Notes: a model not told the origin generated them from the sequence alone. A stretch of DNA of 64,000 bases from Flavobacterium foetidum (GCF_004634245.1 NZ_SJTF01000018.1:1-64000); one strand, 5' to 3'; counted from the first letter of the stretch, positions 17,011-26,235 are shown. Program-made: numbers and translations.

Positions 17011-17814
17011 TTACAATTTATAATGATTCATTAACATTTTCTCGTACACTTTATCTGGAAGCGCTCGTTTTAGCACAATCGAGAATTTCTGCATAAAAGC
17101 GCCTACCTTATAATGCACTTTTGGCTTTGGACTCTGAATGATTTTATAAACTGCTTCTGCCATTTCGTTCGGATTCCCTCCTGCATCTACATGTTCGTTC
17201 ATAGTAGAAAGAATCTGTCCATAAACTTTCTCATAAGCCGAATCTATGAGAACCGGAGCATGATAACGACCCGCTGCAATATTGGTTGCAAAATCTCCTG
17301 GAGCCACATTGGTAATTTCTACCCCGAAAGGTTTTACTTCCATTCTTAATGCCTCTGTAATCAATTCCAAAGCTCCTTTTGATGCCGAATAAACACTTCT
17401 ATACGGCAACCCCATATAACCAGCAATTGAAGTAACATTGATAATCAAACCTGAATTTTGTTTGCGCATCTGCGGTAAAACAGCTTTCATAACTTCAATT
17501 GGCCCAAAGAAATTAGTCTCAAAATTATTTCGAATTTCTTCTGTTGGAATTTCTTCTAGAGGCCCCGTAATACCAACTCCAGCATTATTGATCACAATAT
17601 CTAATCTGCCAGAAGTTTCAATAATTTTAGAAACCGCCGTCTGGATAGACGTTGCATTTCTAACATCCAAAGCAATCAAAGGAAAAACAGAATTCAGTAC
17701 TTTCTCAGGATTTCGGCTTGTTCCGTAAACCACAAAACCTTTCTGATGCAAATATTCACCAATAGATTTTCCAATTCCAGAAGATCCTCCGGTTATTAAA
17801 ACGACTTTATTCAT
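17011..17814 (-). CDS. Short-chain dehydrogenase/reductase (SDR family)
   Basis: A 267-residue NAD(P)-dependent oxidoreductase of the classical SDR type. It has the nucleotide-binding motif TGGSSGIG (8–15), NNAG near residue 86, and the catalytic Ser plus YSASK near residue 150 (Tyr and Lys four apart). The C-terminal segment with VAPGDFATN is the substrate lid. No partner gene hints at the substrate; the preceding gene on this strand is the SRP RNA. Function is limited to reduction or oxidation of an unknown carbonyl or alcohol. Confidence 0.92.
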   Translation of the reverse strand: MNKVVLITGGSSGIGKSIGEYLHQKGFVVYGTSRNPEKVLNSVFPLIALDVRNATSIQTAVSKIIETSGRLDIVINNAGVGITGPLEEIPTEEIRNNFETNFFGPIEVMKAVLPQMRKQNSGLIINVTSIAGYMGLPYRSVYSASKGALELITEALRMEVKPFGVEITNVAPGDFATNIAAGRYHAPVLIDSAYEKVYGQILSTMNEHVDAGGNPNEMAEAVYKIIQSPKPKVHYKVGAFMQKFSIVLKRALPDKVYEKMLMNHYKL

Positions 17815-17830
17815 TTTTTTTAAAGTTGTT

Positions 17831-17908
17831 AGTTATAGGTTTAAGAGTTCAGAGTTATAAATTTTGTGTTATAAGTAAAGTAAACTTCACAACTTTTAAC
17901 CTATAACT
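17831..17908. repeat. Inverted repeat upstream of the SDR gene
   Basis: Arms AGTTATAGGTT (17831–17841) and AACCTATAACT (17898–17908), 11 bp, perfect. The loop is rich in related gttata/ataac steps. It lies in the SDR leader between that gene and the SRP RNA. Function unknown. Confidence 0.6.
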
Positions 17909-17990
17909 TCTAACTTCCAAACGTCCAAAAATAAAAAAATCCTCCAATAAGGAAGATTACAAATTAAATAAATTCTAAAAATAAAAAAAT

Positions 17991-18083
17991 GGCAAGCGAC
18001 CTACATCGCACCGCTCAACCACGTACCCTTGCTATGTTCCCATCCTGGGGGAGTCTGCAGGAGCTGGTCGTGTAGGACTTGCC
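17991..18083 (-). ncRNA. ffs: Signal recognition particle RNA, small bacterial type
   Basis: On the minus strand the ends pair: GGCAAG with CTTGCC, and CCTACA with TGTAGG. The tip carries the SRP domain IV signature: CAGG on the 5' side, a stem AUG–GGAA–CAU with the GGAA tetraloop, and AGCA on the 3' side. These form the conserved asymmetric loop bound by Ffh. About 93 nt, followed on the minus strand by a run of seven U's. It guides co-translational targeting of membrane and secreted proteins. The region has no competing gene. The exact 5' end may extend a few bases. Confidence 0.88.
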
Positions 18084-18121
18084 GGTGCAAATATACAATC
18101 TTTTTATATTTTTGCAAGGAC

Positions 18122-18153
18122 TTTGTTGCTATAAAAATATCGTCGTATATTGG
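18122..18153 (+). promoter_or_regulatory. Bacteroidota-type promoter of the glutamine cyclotransferase gene
   Basis: TTTG at 18122–18125, a 20-bp spacer, then TATATTGG at 18146–18153, one mismatch from TAnnTTTG. The spacing fits the known consensus, and the ATG follows 19 bp later. Confidence 0.55.
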
Positions 18154-18172
18154 CTTATTCAAAATTTAAATC

Positions 18173-19222
18173 ATGAAAAAACATAACTTCTTAGCTGTCA
18201 TTTTATTAGGAGCCACAATAATCGGATGTGGAGATAAAAATAAAGGTGAAAATTCTTTATTTACTATCGATGATGCTGCATTTTCTGCTCATTTTTTGCC
18301 TCAGGAATCAGTTTCTATCGGAATTTTAAACCCAAATTCTAAAGAAATCGACAGCATTGCTTACTTTGTAAACGACAAAAAAGTGGGAAGTACAAAAGGC
18401 GACGCTAAATTCAAATTCGATTTGAAAGATCAAAAATTAGGCTATCAGCATCTAAAAGCGACTGTATATTTTGGCGGAGATTCGTCTGATGCTACTAAAA
18501 GAATTGAAGTTGTATCTGACGTACAGCCAAAAGCTTTAAAATATAAAATCGTAAATACTTTTGTACACGACTCTACAGCTTTTACTGAAGGACTTGAATT
18601 TCATGATGGAAGACTTTTCGAAAGTACCGGACAAGAAGGCAACTCATATTTTAGAGAGTTAGATTATAAAACGGGAAAAGTAATTAAACAGGTAGATTTG
18701 CCTAAAGAAGATTTTGGTGAAGGAATTACTTTTATCAATGATAAAATTTATCAATTAACCTGGCAACAAAAAAAGGGATATGTTTATGATGCTAAAACCT
18801 TTAAATTAGAAAAGACTTTCACTTATGATAAAGAAATTGAAGGCTGGGGAATGACTCATGACGACAAATTCATTTATCATTCTGACGGAACGGAAAAAAT
18901 CTGGAAAATGGATCCTGCTAATCAAAAACTAATTGATTATATAAATGTATATTCAGGAACTTCAAAAATTAAAGCACTCAATGAATTAGAATTAATAAAC
19001 GGGAAATTCTATGCAAATGTTTGGCAGAAAGATGCAATTGCGGTAATTGATCCAAAATCTGGTGCAGTTGAAGGAATATTAGATCTTTCTGGGTTGCGTA
19101 AATTTATTAAAGCTCCAAAAGCTGAAGTTTTAAATGGAATCGCTTATAACCCTCAAACCAAAACTATTTTTGTAACTGGAAAATACTGGGAAAAAATGTT
19201 TGAAATAACAGTTTCGGAATAA
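18173..19222 (+). CDS. Glutaminyl-peptide cyclotransferase (glutamine cyclotransferase family), lipoprotein
   Basis: Converts N-terminal glutamine of peptides or proteins to pyroglutamate. It has 349 residues and a lipoprotein signal (Cys20 in TIIGC). Residues ~20–115 form an N-terminal beta domain. Residues ~120–345 form the plant-type glutamine cyclotransferase beta-propeller, with FTEGLEF, ESTGQEG, FGEGITF, QLTWQQKKGYVYD and LNELELINGKFYANVW. This group is unrelated to the mammalian zinc enzymes. In Bacteroidota many exported proteins begin with Gln after signal cleavage, so a role in capping them in the periplasm is plausible (inference). It is followed at 116 bp by hutI. Confidence 0.93.
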   Translation: MKKHNFLAVILLGATIIGCGDKNKGENSLFTIDDAAFSAHFLPQESVSIGILNPNSKEIDSIAYFVNDKKVGSTKGDAKFKFDLKDQKLGYQHLKATVYFGGDSSDATKRIEVVSDVQPKALKYKIVNTFVHDSTAFTEGLEFHDGRLFESTGQEGNSYFRELDYKTGKVIKQVDLPKEDFGEGITFINDKIYQLTWQQKKGYVYDAKTFKLEKTFTYDKEIEGWGMTHDDKFIYHSDGTEKIWKMDPANQKLIDYINVYSGTSKIKALNELELINGKFYANVWQKDAIAVIDPKSGAVEGILDLSGLRKFIKAPKAEVLNGIAYNPQTKTIFVTGKYWEKMFEITVSE

Positions 19223-19265
19223 AGGAATTAAAATTCAATCTTTAAATTCCAAATTTCAAAACAAT

Positions 19266-19316
19266 ACAAATTTCACGAGTCTTCGCAATTCATTAGTGAA
19301 AATTCGTGAAATTTGT
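19266..19316. repeat. 13-bp inverted repeat before hutI
   Basis: ACAAATTTCACGA (19266–19278) and TCGTGAAATTTGT (19304–19316) are perfect arms around a 25-bp loop. It ends 21 bp before the hutI ATG. It lacks a long T-run, so it is not a typical terminator and may be a leader structure or operator. Confidence 0.65.
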
Positions 19317-19337
19317 GCTTTTATAATAATTTCCATA

Positions 19338-20573
19338 ATGATCACTTTAATCAAAAACATACAGGAACTGCTTCAGGTACGTGAAACTTCAATTGCAAAA
19401 GTTTCTGGTGCTGAAATGGCTGTTCTCCCAACAATAAAAAACGCTTTTCTAATCTTGAAAAACGACCTTATTGAAGATTTTGGCTCAATGGAAAACCTTC
19501 CTGAAATTAAAGCAGACAAAACAATTGATGCAACAGGAAAAGTAATTTTACCAACTTGGTGCGACAGCCACACACATATTGTATATGCCGGCAATCGAGA
19601 GCAGGAATTTGTAGACCGCATTAACGGACTTTCATACGAGGAAATCGCCAATCGTGGAGGCGGTATTTTAAATTCAGCCAAAAAACTAAACGAAAGCACT
19701 GAAGAAGAAATCTACGAACAATCTAAACAACGTTTAGAAGAAGTCATGCATTTAGGAACCGGAGCTGTCGAAATAAAATCGGGCTACGGACTAACAGTTG
19801 ACGGCGAGTTGAAAATGCTCCGTGTCATTAAAAAATTAGCTGAAAATTACCCAATCACTATCAAATCAACTTTTTTGGGCGCCCACGCTTTTCCGGCACA
19901 TTTTAAAGAAGACAAAAAAGGCTATATTGATCAAATTATCAACGAAATGTTGCCAGAAATTTCCAAAAACAATCTAGCTGATTACATCGATGTTTTCTGT
20001 GAAAGCGGTTATTTTTCGGTTGAAGAAACTGAACAAATCATGGAAGCCGGAATTGCTTTCGGTTTGAAACCAAAAATACATGTCAATCAGTTCAACTCAA
20101 TCGGCGGCGTTCAGGCTGGTGTCAAATTTAACGCTCTTTCTGTCGATCATCTTGAAATTATGGCGCCACAAGATATTGAAGCTCTCAAAAATTCGGAAAC
20201 TATGCCAGTTGCATTGCCTTCATGTTCTTATTTTCTAAGTATTCCGTATACTCCAGCTCGTGAGATGATTAAGTCCGGACTACCCCTTGCTTTAGCCTCT
20301 GATTTTAATCCCGGCTCTACTCCATCAGGAAACATGAATTTTGTCGTATCAACGGCTTGCATCAAAATGAAAATGACTCCCGAAGAAGCCATCAATGCAG
20401 CAACAATAAACGGAGCTTATGCAATGGGACTTTCCGAAACTCACGGAAGTATTACAAAAGGCAAAAAGGCAAATTTTATTGTAACCAAACCTATATCTTC
20501 CTACTATCAGATTCCATATGCCTTTGGAAGCAATTTAATCGAGTCTGTTTTCCTAGAAGGCAAAATCATATAA
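19338..20573 (+). CDS. hutI: Imidazolonepropionase
   Basis: Third step of histidine degradation: hydrolyses imidazolone-5-propionate to N-formimino-glutamate. It has 411 residues of the amidohydrolase fold. Metal and substrate motifs: DSHTHIVYAGNR (near 76–87), GTGAVEIKSGYGL, FLGAHAFP, HVNQFNSIGG, and SDFNPGSTPSGNM near residue 317. The ATG at 19338 gives the family's usual length and start; the longer frame begins with a GTG at 19296 inside the inverted repeat and adds 14 residues. hutG lies about 1 kb downstream beyond one opposite-strand gene, so the pathway is only loosely clustered. hutU and hutH are not in the window. Confidence 0.96.
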   Translation: MITLIKNIQELLQVRETSIAKVSGAEMAVLPTIKNAFLILKNDLIEDFGSMENLPEIKADKTIDATGKVILPTWCDSHTHIVYAGNREQEFVDRINGLSYEEIANRGGGILNSAKKLNESTEEEIYEQSKQRLEEVMHLGTGAVEIKSGYGLTVDGELKMLRVIKKLAENYPITIKSTFLGAHAFPAHFKEDKKGYIDQIINEMLPEISKNNLADYIDVFCESGYFSVEETEQIMEAGIAFGLKPKIHVNQFNSIGGVQAGVKFNALSVDHLEIMAPQDIEALKNSETMPVALPSCSYFLSIPYTPAREMIKSGLPLALASDFNPGSTPSGNMNFVVSTACIKMKMTPEEAINAATINGAYAMGLSETHGSITKGKKANFIVTKPISSYYQIPYAFGSNLIESVFLEGKII

Positions 20574-20611
20574 AAGCGGCGTGAAAGATGTTTTTATCTA
20601 ACGTAGAAAAC

Positions 20612-20642
20612 AAAAAGGTCTGTGAAATTCACAGACCTTTTT
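20612..20642. terminator. Bidirectional Rho-independent terminator
   Basis: AAAAAGGTCTGTG (20612–20624) pairs perfectly with CACAGACCTTTTT (20630–20642) around a 5-nt loop. It serves hutI and the convergent coiled-coil gene. Confidence 0.9.
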
Positions 20643-20663
20643 CGTGGTTTTATATTTAAGAGA

Positions 20664-21542
20664 TTATCTTAAACTGAAGCTTGTTTTAGAAACCAATTCG
20701 TCGTTATCAAAAATATTGATAAAGTAAGTTCCTTTTGCGAAATCTTTACCAGGAAGATCTTCAGAAACATTTACGCTTTTGTTTTCATACTTTACAGTAG
20801 TTTTAAAACTGTAAGTCAATGAATTATCACCGAAATTTTCTGTTTTCTTTTCGCCTAAAACATTGTTTTTAGCATCGATAACTTGCACATAGTACGATTT
20901 ATCTCCCGATTTAGCGATTTGGTTTTCAGCAATAGTAAAACTGATTTTTAAAACATCAGCACGGCTTGCTTTATCGGTTTCAACTTGTTTTCCTGAGCTT
21001 TTAAGTTTGTAAGCTGCAGTTTTGGTATTTAGGATAGACAGCTTAGAACCTCTTTCGACAGTTTTAGCTAATTCCTCGTTTTGACCTACTAATACTTCAT
21101 TGTATTTTTTAGATTCTCCTAAAACTACGATTGTACTATCTCTTTGAGTAGTTAAAACACCATTTTGTTTTTTCAATTCGTCGTTTTCTGCAACAAGAGT
21201 TTTCATTTTGCTCTGCATTGCCTGAACTTGAGATCTGTATTTAGAAACATCACCTTTAGATTTGTTCAAATCATCCATTAAAGCTACTACTTTATCTCTT
21301 TCCTGGATTAATTCGTCAGACATAGAAGTGTTTTCAGCGATTGCAGCATCGTAAGTGGCTTTTAATTCCTGCAAATCCTTCATAACAGATTCTTTTTCAG
21401 TCAACGTTGTGGTAAGTTCCGTCTTAACCACATCAGAATCAGATGATAATTTAAAAATATACACTAAGCTACCAATCAGTAGGACTGCTAAAACGGCTAT
21501 AACCGCCTTTAGACTTGAATTGTTGTTCTTTGGGTTTTCCAT
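20664..21542 (-). CDS. Membrane-anchored coiled-coil protein of unknown function
   Basis: 292 residues. One membrane helix at about 12–31 follows a short cytoplasmic N-terminus. A long coiled coil at about 38–160 is rich in Lys, Glu, Leu and Gln. The C-terminal ~110 residues form a soluble, beta-rich domain (SYYVQVIDAKNNVLGEK, then GTYFINIFDNDEL), which would lie in the periplasm. No enzyme motif is visible. It sits alone between hutI and hutG in the opposite direction. I do not recognise the family. A structural or envelope-tether role is possible but not supported beyond architecture. Confidence 0.85.
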   Translation of the reverse strand: MENPKNNNSSLKAVIAVLAVLLIGSLVYIFKLSSDSDVVKTELTTTLTEKESVMKDLQELKATYDAAIAENTSMSDELIQERDKVVALMDDLNKSKGDVSKYRSQVQAMQSKMKTLVAENDELKKQNGVLTTQRDSTIVVLGESKKYNEVLVGQNEELAKTVERGSKLSILNTKTAAYKLKSSGKQVETDKASRADVLKISFTIAENQIAKSGDKSYYVQVIDAKNNVLGEKKTENFGDNSLTYSFKTTVKYENKSVNVSEDLPGKDFAKGTYFINIFDNDELVSKTSFSLR

Positions 21543-21614
21543 ATTTAATAATTTTCTTTAATAACAAATTTAAGAATTAATATAAGGTAATAACGTAAGT
21601 TTCTACAATTATAT

Positions 21615-21622
21615 TATTTTTG
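21615..21622 (+). promoter_or_regulatory. Promoter −7 element before hutG
   Basis: TATTTTTG, a perfect TAnnTTTG match, 17 bp before the ATG. No clear −33 TTTG at the right distance. Confidence 0.4.
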
Positions 21623-21639
21623 GAAAATAAATTTTTTTC

Positions 21640-22677
21640 ATGGAGAAATTAATCCCTTTTACAGTAAATGATTTGGCAAAAGTAACCAATCATAGAAGCG
21701 GTGAAATAAAGTTCGGAGAAAAGATGATTATCATTCCTAATGGTGTTGACAAGATTAATTTTCTGAAAGAAAGCGAAGCCAAATACGTACTTTTAGGAAT
21801 TCCCGAAGACATCGGCGTACGTGCCAATTACGGAAGACCCGGTGCTGCATCGGCTTGGCAGAGCGCTATCAAAAGCATCGCAAACATCCAACATAATCGT
21901 TTTTCTAAAGGCAGCCAGATTATCGTTTTAGGACAAATCAATGTAGCCGAAGAAATGAGAGATGTCGAAAATCTAGATTTTAATGACATTGACGACCGCT
22001 CTAAACTGAGCCAACTGGTTGAAAAGATAGACAAGGAAGTATCTCATATTATATTCAACATCATTAAAGCCGGAAAAACGCCTATCATTATTGGTGGTGG
22101 CCATAATAACGCTTACGGAAATATTAAAGGTGCCGCTCTAGCGAAAGGAAAACCTGTAAATGCAATCAATTTTGATGCACATTCCGATTTTAGAATCTTG
22201 GAAGGACGCCATAGTGGCAATGCTTTTTCATACGCCTATGAAGAGGGCTTCCTAAAAAAGTACTTTATCTTCGGCCTTCATGAAAATTACACTTCAAAGA
22301 GTGTTCTTGATATCATAAAAAAACTTGAAGACCGCGTACGATACAATACTTACGACAGCATCAACATCCGTAAAGAAAAAGACTTCAATAGAGAAATGAT
22401 TGGGGCATTAGATTTCATAAAAAATGATTCTTTCGGAATTGAGATTGACTTAGATGCTATTCCTAACATTGCGAGCAGCGCCATGACGATAAGCGGTTTT
22501 TCTGTTGAAGAACTCCGTCAGTTTGTGTCGTTTTTCGGGGAACACAAAAACGCAGCCTATCTGCATATCTGCGAAGGCGCCCCAGATTTAGACAACGCCT
22601 CGAACCATAACTTAATCGGTAAATTGATTGGTTATTTGGTCACCGATTTTATGAAAGCCAGCAATGAAAAAGTCTAA
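21640..22677 (+). CDS. hutG: Formimidoylglutamase, arginase/ureohydrolase family
   Basis: Probable last step of histidine degradation: hydrolyses N-formimino-glutamate to glutamate and formamide. It has 345 residues. Ureohydrolase manganese motifs are present: GGGHNNAYG (near 150–158), INFDAHSDFR (near 179–188) and IEIDLDAI (near 267–274). The first is GGGHN instead of the common GGDHS. Arginase or another ureohydrolase activity cannot be excluded by sequence alone, but proximity to hutI favours HutG. It has its own −7 promoter element and no terminator hairpin before the following helicase gene. Confidence 0.88.
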   Translation: MEKLIPFTVNDLAKVTNHRSGEIKFGEKMIIIPNGVDKINFLKESEAKYVLLGIPEDIGVRANYGRPGAASAWQSAIKSIANIQHNRFSKGSQIIVLGQINVAEEMRDVENLDFNDIDDRSKLSQLVEKIDKEVSHIIFNIIKAGKTPIIIGGGHNNAYGNIKGAALAKGKPVNAINFDAHSDFRILEGRHSGNAFSYAYEEGFLKKYFIFGLHENYTSKSVLDIIKKLEDRVRYNTYDSINIRKEKDFNREMIGALDFIKNDSFGIEIDLDAIPNIASSAMTISGFSVEELRQFVSFFGEHKNAAYLHICEGAPDLDNASNHNLIGKLIGYLVTDFMKASNEKV

Positions 22678-22757
22678 AATTTAGAATTCTGCAATCGAGA
22701 GGAAAAGCATTTTCCTAAATAAAAGTCAATTAAAACAAACGATTGGATGAATAAGCC

Positions 22758-22765
22758 TATCTTTG
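22758..22765 (+). promoter_or_regulatory. Promoter −7 element before the helicase gene
   Basis: TATCTTTG followed by CA is a perfect TAnnTTTG match, 45 bp before the ATG. Confidence 0.5.
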
Positions 22766-22810
22766 CACAGCATTTTAGTACTTAAAACTAAAATACTTAA
22801 TACCTAAGAT

Positions 22811-24058
22811 ATGTTATTCGAAGATCTTTCACTCTCAAAAAGTATACAAAAAGCCGTATTTGAAGAGGGCTACCTAAATCCGACACCGATTCAGGAAAAA
22901 GCGATTCCTGTTGTTTTATCGGGACGCGATTTAATTGGCTGCGCTCAAACTGGAACAGGAAAAACGGCAGCATTTGCCATTCCGATCATACACCAATTAC
23001 ATCGAATTGTAGGCTCTTCTAAAAAAGCCAAGCAAATTCGCGCTCTTGTAGTTACGCCGACACGAGAACTTGCCGTTCAGATAGGTCAAAGTTTTGACAC
23101 CTATGGCAAATATACCAATTTGACACAGCTTACCATTTTTGGAGGGGTGTCGCAAAACCCTCAAGTTGATGCGCTGAAAAACGGAATCGACATTTTAATT
23201 GCCACACCAGGACGTTTGTTAGACCTTCACAAACAAGGCTTCCTTGATTTGAACCAGCTGCACACTTTAGTGTTAGACGAAGCCGATCAGATGCTGGATA
23301 TGGGATTTATAAATGATGTCAAAAAAATAATAAAACTTACGCCAAAGAACAGACAAACTTTGCTGTTTTCTGCAACAATGCCTATCGCAATACGCGAACT
23401 TGCCGAAATGTTTCTTGAAGATCCTGAACAAGTAGAAGTCTCGCCTGTTTCATCGACAGCAGAAAACGTAGAACAGCGTGTTTATTTTGTAGATAAAACT
23501 GAAAAAAGAAATCTGCTATACAAGTTAATCAAAGAAGAAAATTTATCAAATGTGTTGGTCTTTTCTAGAACAAAACACGGTGCTGATAATGTTGTAAAAG
23601 CGCTTCGAAAAAAAGATATTCCTGCAGAGGCCATTCATGGAGACAAATCTCAAAACGCAAGACAACGGGTTCTCGATGCTTTTAAAAACAAAGAGGTAGG
23701 AGTTTTGGTCGCAACAGATATTGCGGCTAGAGGAATTGACATTGAGCAACTGCCGTTTGTAATCAATTTTGATCTTCCGAATATTCCTGAAACATACGTA
23801 CACCGAATTGGCCGTACAGGACGCGCAGGAAATGGCGGTATCGCTATTTCTTTCTGCGGCAAAGATGAACTTCCTTATTGGAAAGATATTCAAAAACTCA
23901 TAAAAGTAGACGTAAAAACGATTTCAGACCATCCGTACCCATGGCATTCAGGCAGTCCAGAAGCGGGAGAAAAACCAAAAAATTCAAACAGAAGCGGTGG
24001 TGCCCATAAATCAAGAAAATCAAATGCTTCAAAGAAAAACAAAAAGCGCTGGTATTAA
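22811..24058 (+). CDS. rhlE: DEAD-box ATP-dependent RNA helicase, RhlE-like
   Basis: 415-residue cytoplasmic RNA unwinding enzyme. All DEAD-box motifs are present in order: Q motif (TPIQEKAIP), AQTGTGKTAAF (near 43–53), PTREL, TPGRLLD, DEAD, SAT, then the second RecA domain with ARGID and HRIGRTGRAG. The tail after ~375 is basic and low-complexity (SGGAHKSRKSNASKKNKK), typical of RNA-binding extensions. Likely roles are ribosome assembly or mRNA turnover. Its stop codon overlaps that of the convergent hybrid kinase by 4 nt. The terminator hairpin lies across both 3' ends, so the last codons form part of the stem. Confidence 0.95.
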   Translation: MLFEDLSLSKSIQKAVFEEGYLNPTPIQEKAIPVVLSGRDLIGCAQTGTGKTAAFAIPIIHQLHRIVGSSKKAKQIRALVVTPTRELAVQIGQSFDTYGKYTNLTQLTIFGGVSQNPQVDALKNGIDILIATPGRLLDLHKQGFLDLNQLHTLVLDEADQMLDMGFINDVKKIIKLTPKNRQTLLFSATMPIAIRELAEMFLEDPEQVEVSPVSSTAENVEQRVYFVDKTEKRNLLYKLIKEENLSNVLVFSRTKHGADNVVKALRKKDIPAEAIHGDKSQNARQRVLDAFKNKEVGVLVATDIAARGIDIEQLPFVINFDLPNIPETYVHRIGRTGRAGNGGIAISFCGKDELPYWKDIQKLIKVDVKTISDHPYPWHSGSPEAGEKPKNSNRSGGAHKSRKSNASKKNKKRWY

Positions 24059-24070
24059 ACAGCGCTTTTT
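24041..24070. terminator. Bidirectional terminator embedded in two coding ends
   Basis: AAAAAGCGCTG (24041–24051) pairs with CAGCGCTTTTT (24060–24070). The two stop codons (24056–24058 and 24055–24057) are in the loop, so both convergent genes end within this hairpin. Confidence 0.85.
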
Positions 24071-26235
24071 TCGTTTATATGATAATTGATTATCTTAAAG
24101 AGCTTAACCGGTTCAAATGGCTTTATAATGATATCATTCATTCCAGACGAAAGCGCTTCATCCGAAATTTCATCTTTATCGAATGCTGTTAGCGCTACTA
24201 CTGGCGTATCAACTCCCATCAAACGGATACGCTTTGTGGTTTCAAACCCATTCATCAAAGGCATATTGATATCCATTAGGATCAAATCAAATTCATGTTC
24301 TTCCAAAATTTTCAATGCGGCAAAACCATCATCTACCACTTGGCAACTGTAATTGTTTTTTTCGATAATTTTTCTGGTAACCAGCTGATTAATCAAATTA
24401 TCTTCGACTACCAAAATGCGATATACTTCATTTGAAGTCAAATCAACTTCAATTTCATCAATAATGCTTTTTGTTTTTTCCAAGTCGTGTTCAAACGGAA
24501 TCATAAAAGAGAAAGAAGTTCCTTTTCCTAAATCACTGTCAAGTGTAATCGAGCTGCCAAAAAGCCCTAATAATTTTTTTACGATACTGAGTCCGAGACC
24601 AGTTCCTTGATAATCTTCTTCCTTTCTGCCTACCTGAACAAACTTTTCAAAAATTTTGCCCTGATCAACTACAGCGATACCGACACCATTATCTTTTATC
24701 AAAAAATCCAAGTAATGGAGTTTGCCTTCTTTTTTATGAAGATTTACAATGATTTCTACTTCACCATCTTTGGTGAATTTCAATGCATTACTGACCAAAT
24801 TCATCAAAATCTGGGCAAGCCTTAACTTATCACCAATTAAATATTCAGGAATCATCGGATCAATAATGACAGCTATCTTATTATTGTTTTTCTGCGACAA
24901 AAAAGACAGCGAGTTTTTGATCATATTGATTTCGTCAGAAATATTAAAAGTAAGACTTTCTAAAACAACCTTATTCTCTTCAATTTTATTAATCTGAAGA
25001 AGATCATTCACTAAAGACAGTAAATACCTTGCCGAAAACTTAAGCGAGCTCAGATGCTGGCTTTTAGACAACTCCTTATGTTCTTCGAGCAGCATATTTG
25101 TGATGCCTACAACGCCATAAAGCGGCGTTCGCAATTCGTGGCTTATAGTCGAAATAAATTGGGTTTTAAGTTGCGAGGCTTCTTCTGCAATTTCTTTTGC
25201 CTCCAAAAGCTCTAAATTGTGTTTCTTTTTGAAACGGATATTCTTTACCAAGGTTATAATCAAAAAAATGAGAATAAACGAAATCAGGATAAAAAGCACT
25301 ACGATAATTCTCGATTTCTTTAAACTCTGCGACTGGATGGTCTTCTCGTTTTCGATTTTATCAATCTGTCTTTTATATTCATCCAATTCCAGATTAAAAC
25401 CTGCAACCGAGGCTTTTTTTAGTTTTTCTTCATTGTACAGTCTTTCGGTTATCTTGTTAAACAAAACGAGATTTTCATAAGCTTCCTTGTATCTTTCGAC
25501 CTTAGTCAAAAACTTAGAATATTCAAGATGCGCAAAGGATAGATCAGATTGCTCCTCGCTATTTTTTCCGGCCTGTATTGCTTTTTTGAAATAGGCATCT
25601 GCATTGCGATTCTGATTGGAGTGATTGTAATACATTCCGAACAGCATATTAATCACGATTTCCGTAGACTCATCACCGTATTTCTCAATATTATTTTGAA
25701 CAAACTGGAGATATGGATATCCTTCTTCAAATTTTCCAATATCAAAATATGCCCAAGCAATATTGACATTAGTAAAACAAACCTGACTGACATCATTAAT
25801 CTTAAATCCGTAAGCAATGGACTTTTTGTAACATTTAATTCCCTTATCAAACTGTTTCTTTTCAAAACAGTAAATATTTCCAAGATTATTGTAGAGACTG
25901 TATTTTATGGAGTCGTTATCTGTTTTTGAGGCATAATATAATGCTTTGTTGTAGAAAAACACTGCCTTGTTAAACTCCGAAAGCTCACTATAATTGCCAG
26001 CAATAATCTTGTACGCCTTGGCAGTATAATAATTATTTTTAGCCGCAAAAGCATGATTGAGCGCAATTCTGGAACTGATAAGTGATTTTTCAAAATTAGA
26101 TTCTTTATAATATTCCCAAGCCTTTTTGGTAAGCTTATTGATCTGTTTTTCAGAAACAGGATCAGACTGCCCTATCGCAATTGTAGCGAAACTGCAAATA
26201 ACAAGCAGAAATAAATAAATTCGTTTTGGGGGCAT
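24055..26235 (-). CDS. TPR-containing hybrid sensor histidine kinase
   Basis: 726 residues. A signal peptide is followed by a periplasmic array of tetratricopeptide-like repeats at about 30–300 (for example YYTAKAYKIIAGNYSELSEF and YSLYNNLGNIY). One membrane helix follows near 310–332. Next comes the cytoplasmic kinase: HisKA with FISTISHELRTPLYG, then the ATPase with DNGVGI, GTGLGLSI and GKGTSFSF. The C-terminal receiver domain at about 600–720 has LILMDINMPLMNG. No DNA-binding output domain is present, so the signal passes to another protein by phosphotransfer. The neighbours give no clue to the stimulus. It overlaps the helicase gene end to end. Confidence 0.93.
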   Translation of the reverse strand: MPPKRIYLFLLVICSFATIAIGQSDPVSEKQINKLTKKAWEYYKESNFEKSLISSRIALNHAFAAKNNYYTAKAYKIIAGNYSELSEFNKAVFFYNKALYYASKTDNDSIKYSLYNNLGNIYCFEKKQFDKGIKCYKKSIAYGFKINDVSQVCFTNVNIAWAYFDIGKFEEGYPYLQFVQNNIEKYGDESTEIVINMLFGMYYNHSNQNRNADAYFKKAIQAGKNSEEQSDLSFAHLEYSKFLTKVERYKEAYENLVLFNKITERLYNEEKLKKASVAGFNLELDEYKRQIDKIENEKTIQSQSLKKSRIIVVLFILISFILIFLIITLVKNIRFKKKHNLELLEAKEIAEEASQLKTQFISTISHELRTPLYGVVGITNMLLEEHKELSKSQHLSSLKFSARYLLSLVNDLLQINKIEENKVVLESLTFNISDEINMIKNSLSFLSQKNNNKIAVIIDPMIPEYLIGDKLRLAQILMNLVSNALKFTKDGEVEIIVNLHKKEGKLHYLDFLIKDNGVGIAVVDQGKIFEKFVQVGRKEEDYQGTGLGLSIVKKLLGLFGSSITLDSDLGKGTSFSFMIPFEHDLEKTKSIIDEIEVDLTSNEVYRILVVEDNLINQLVTRKIIEKNNYSCQVVDDGFAALKILEEHEFDLILMDINMPLMNGFETTKRIRLMGVDTPVVALTAFDKDEISDEALSSGMNDIIIKPFEPVKLFKIINYHINEKSAV

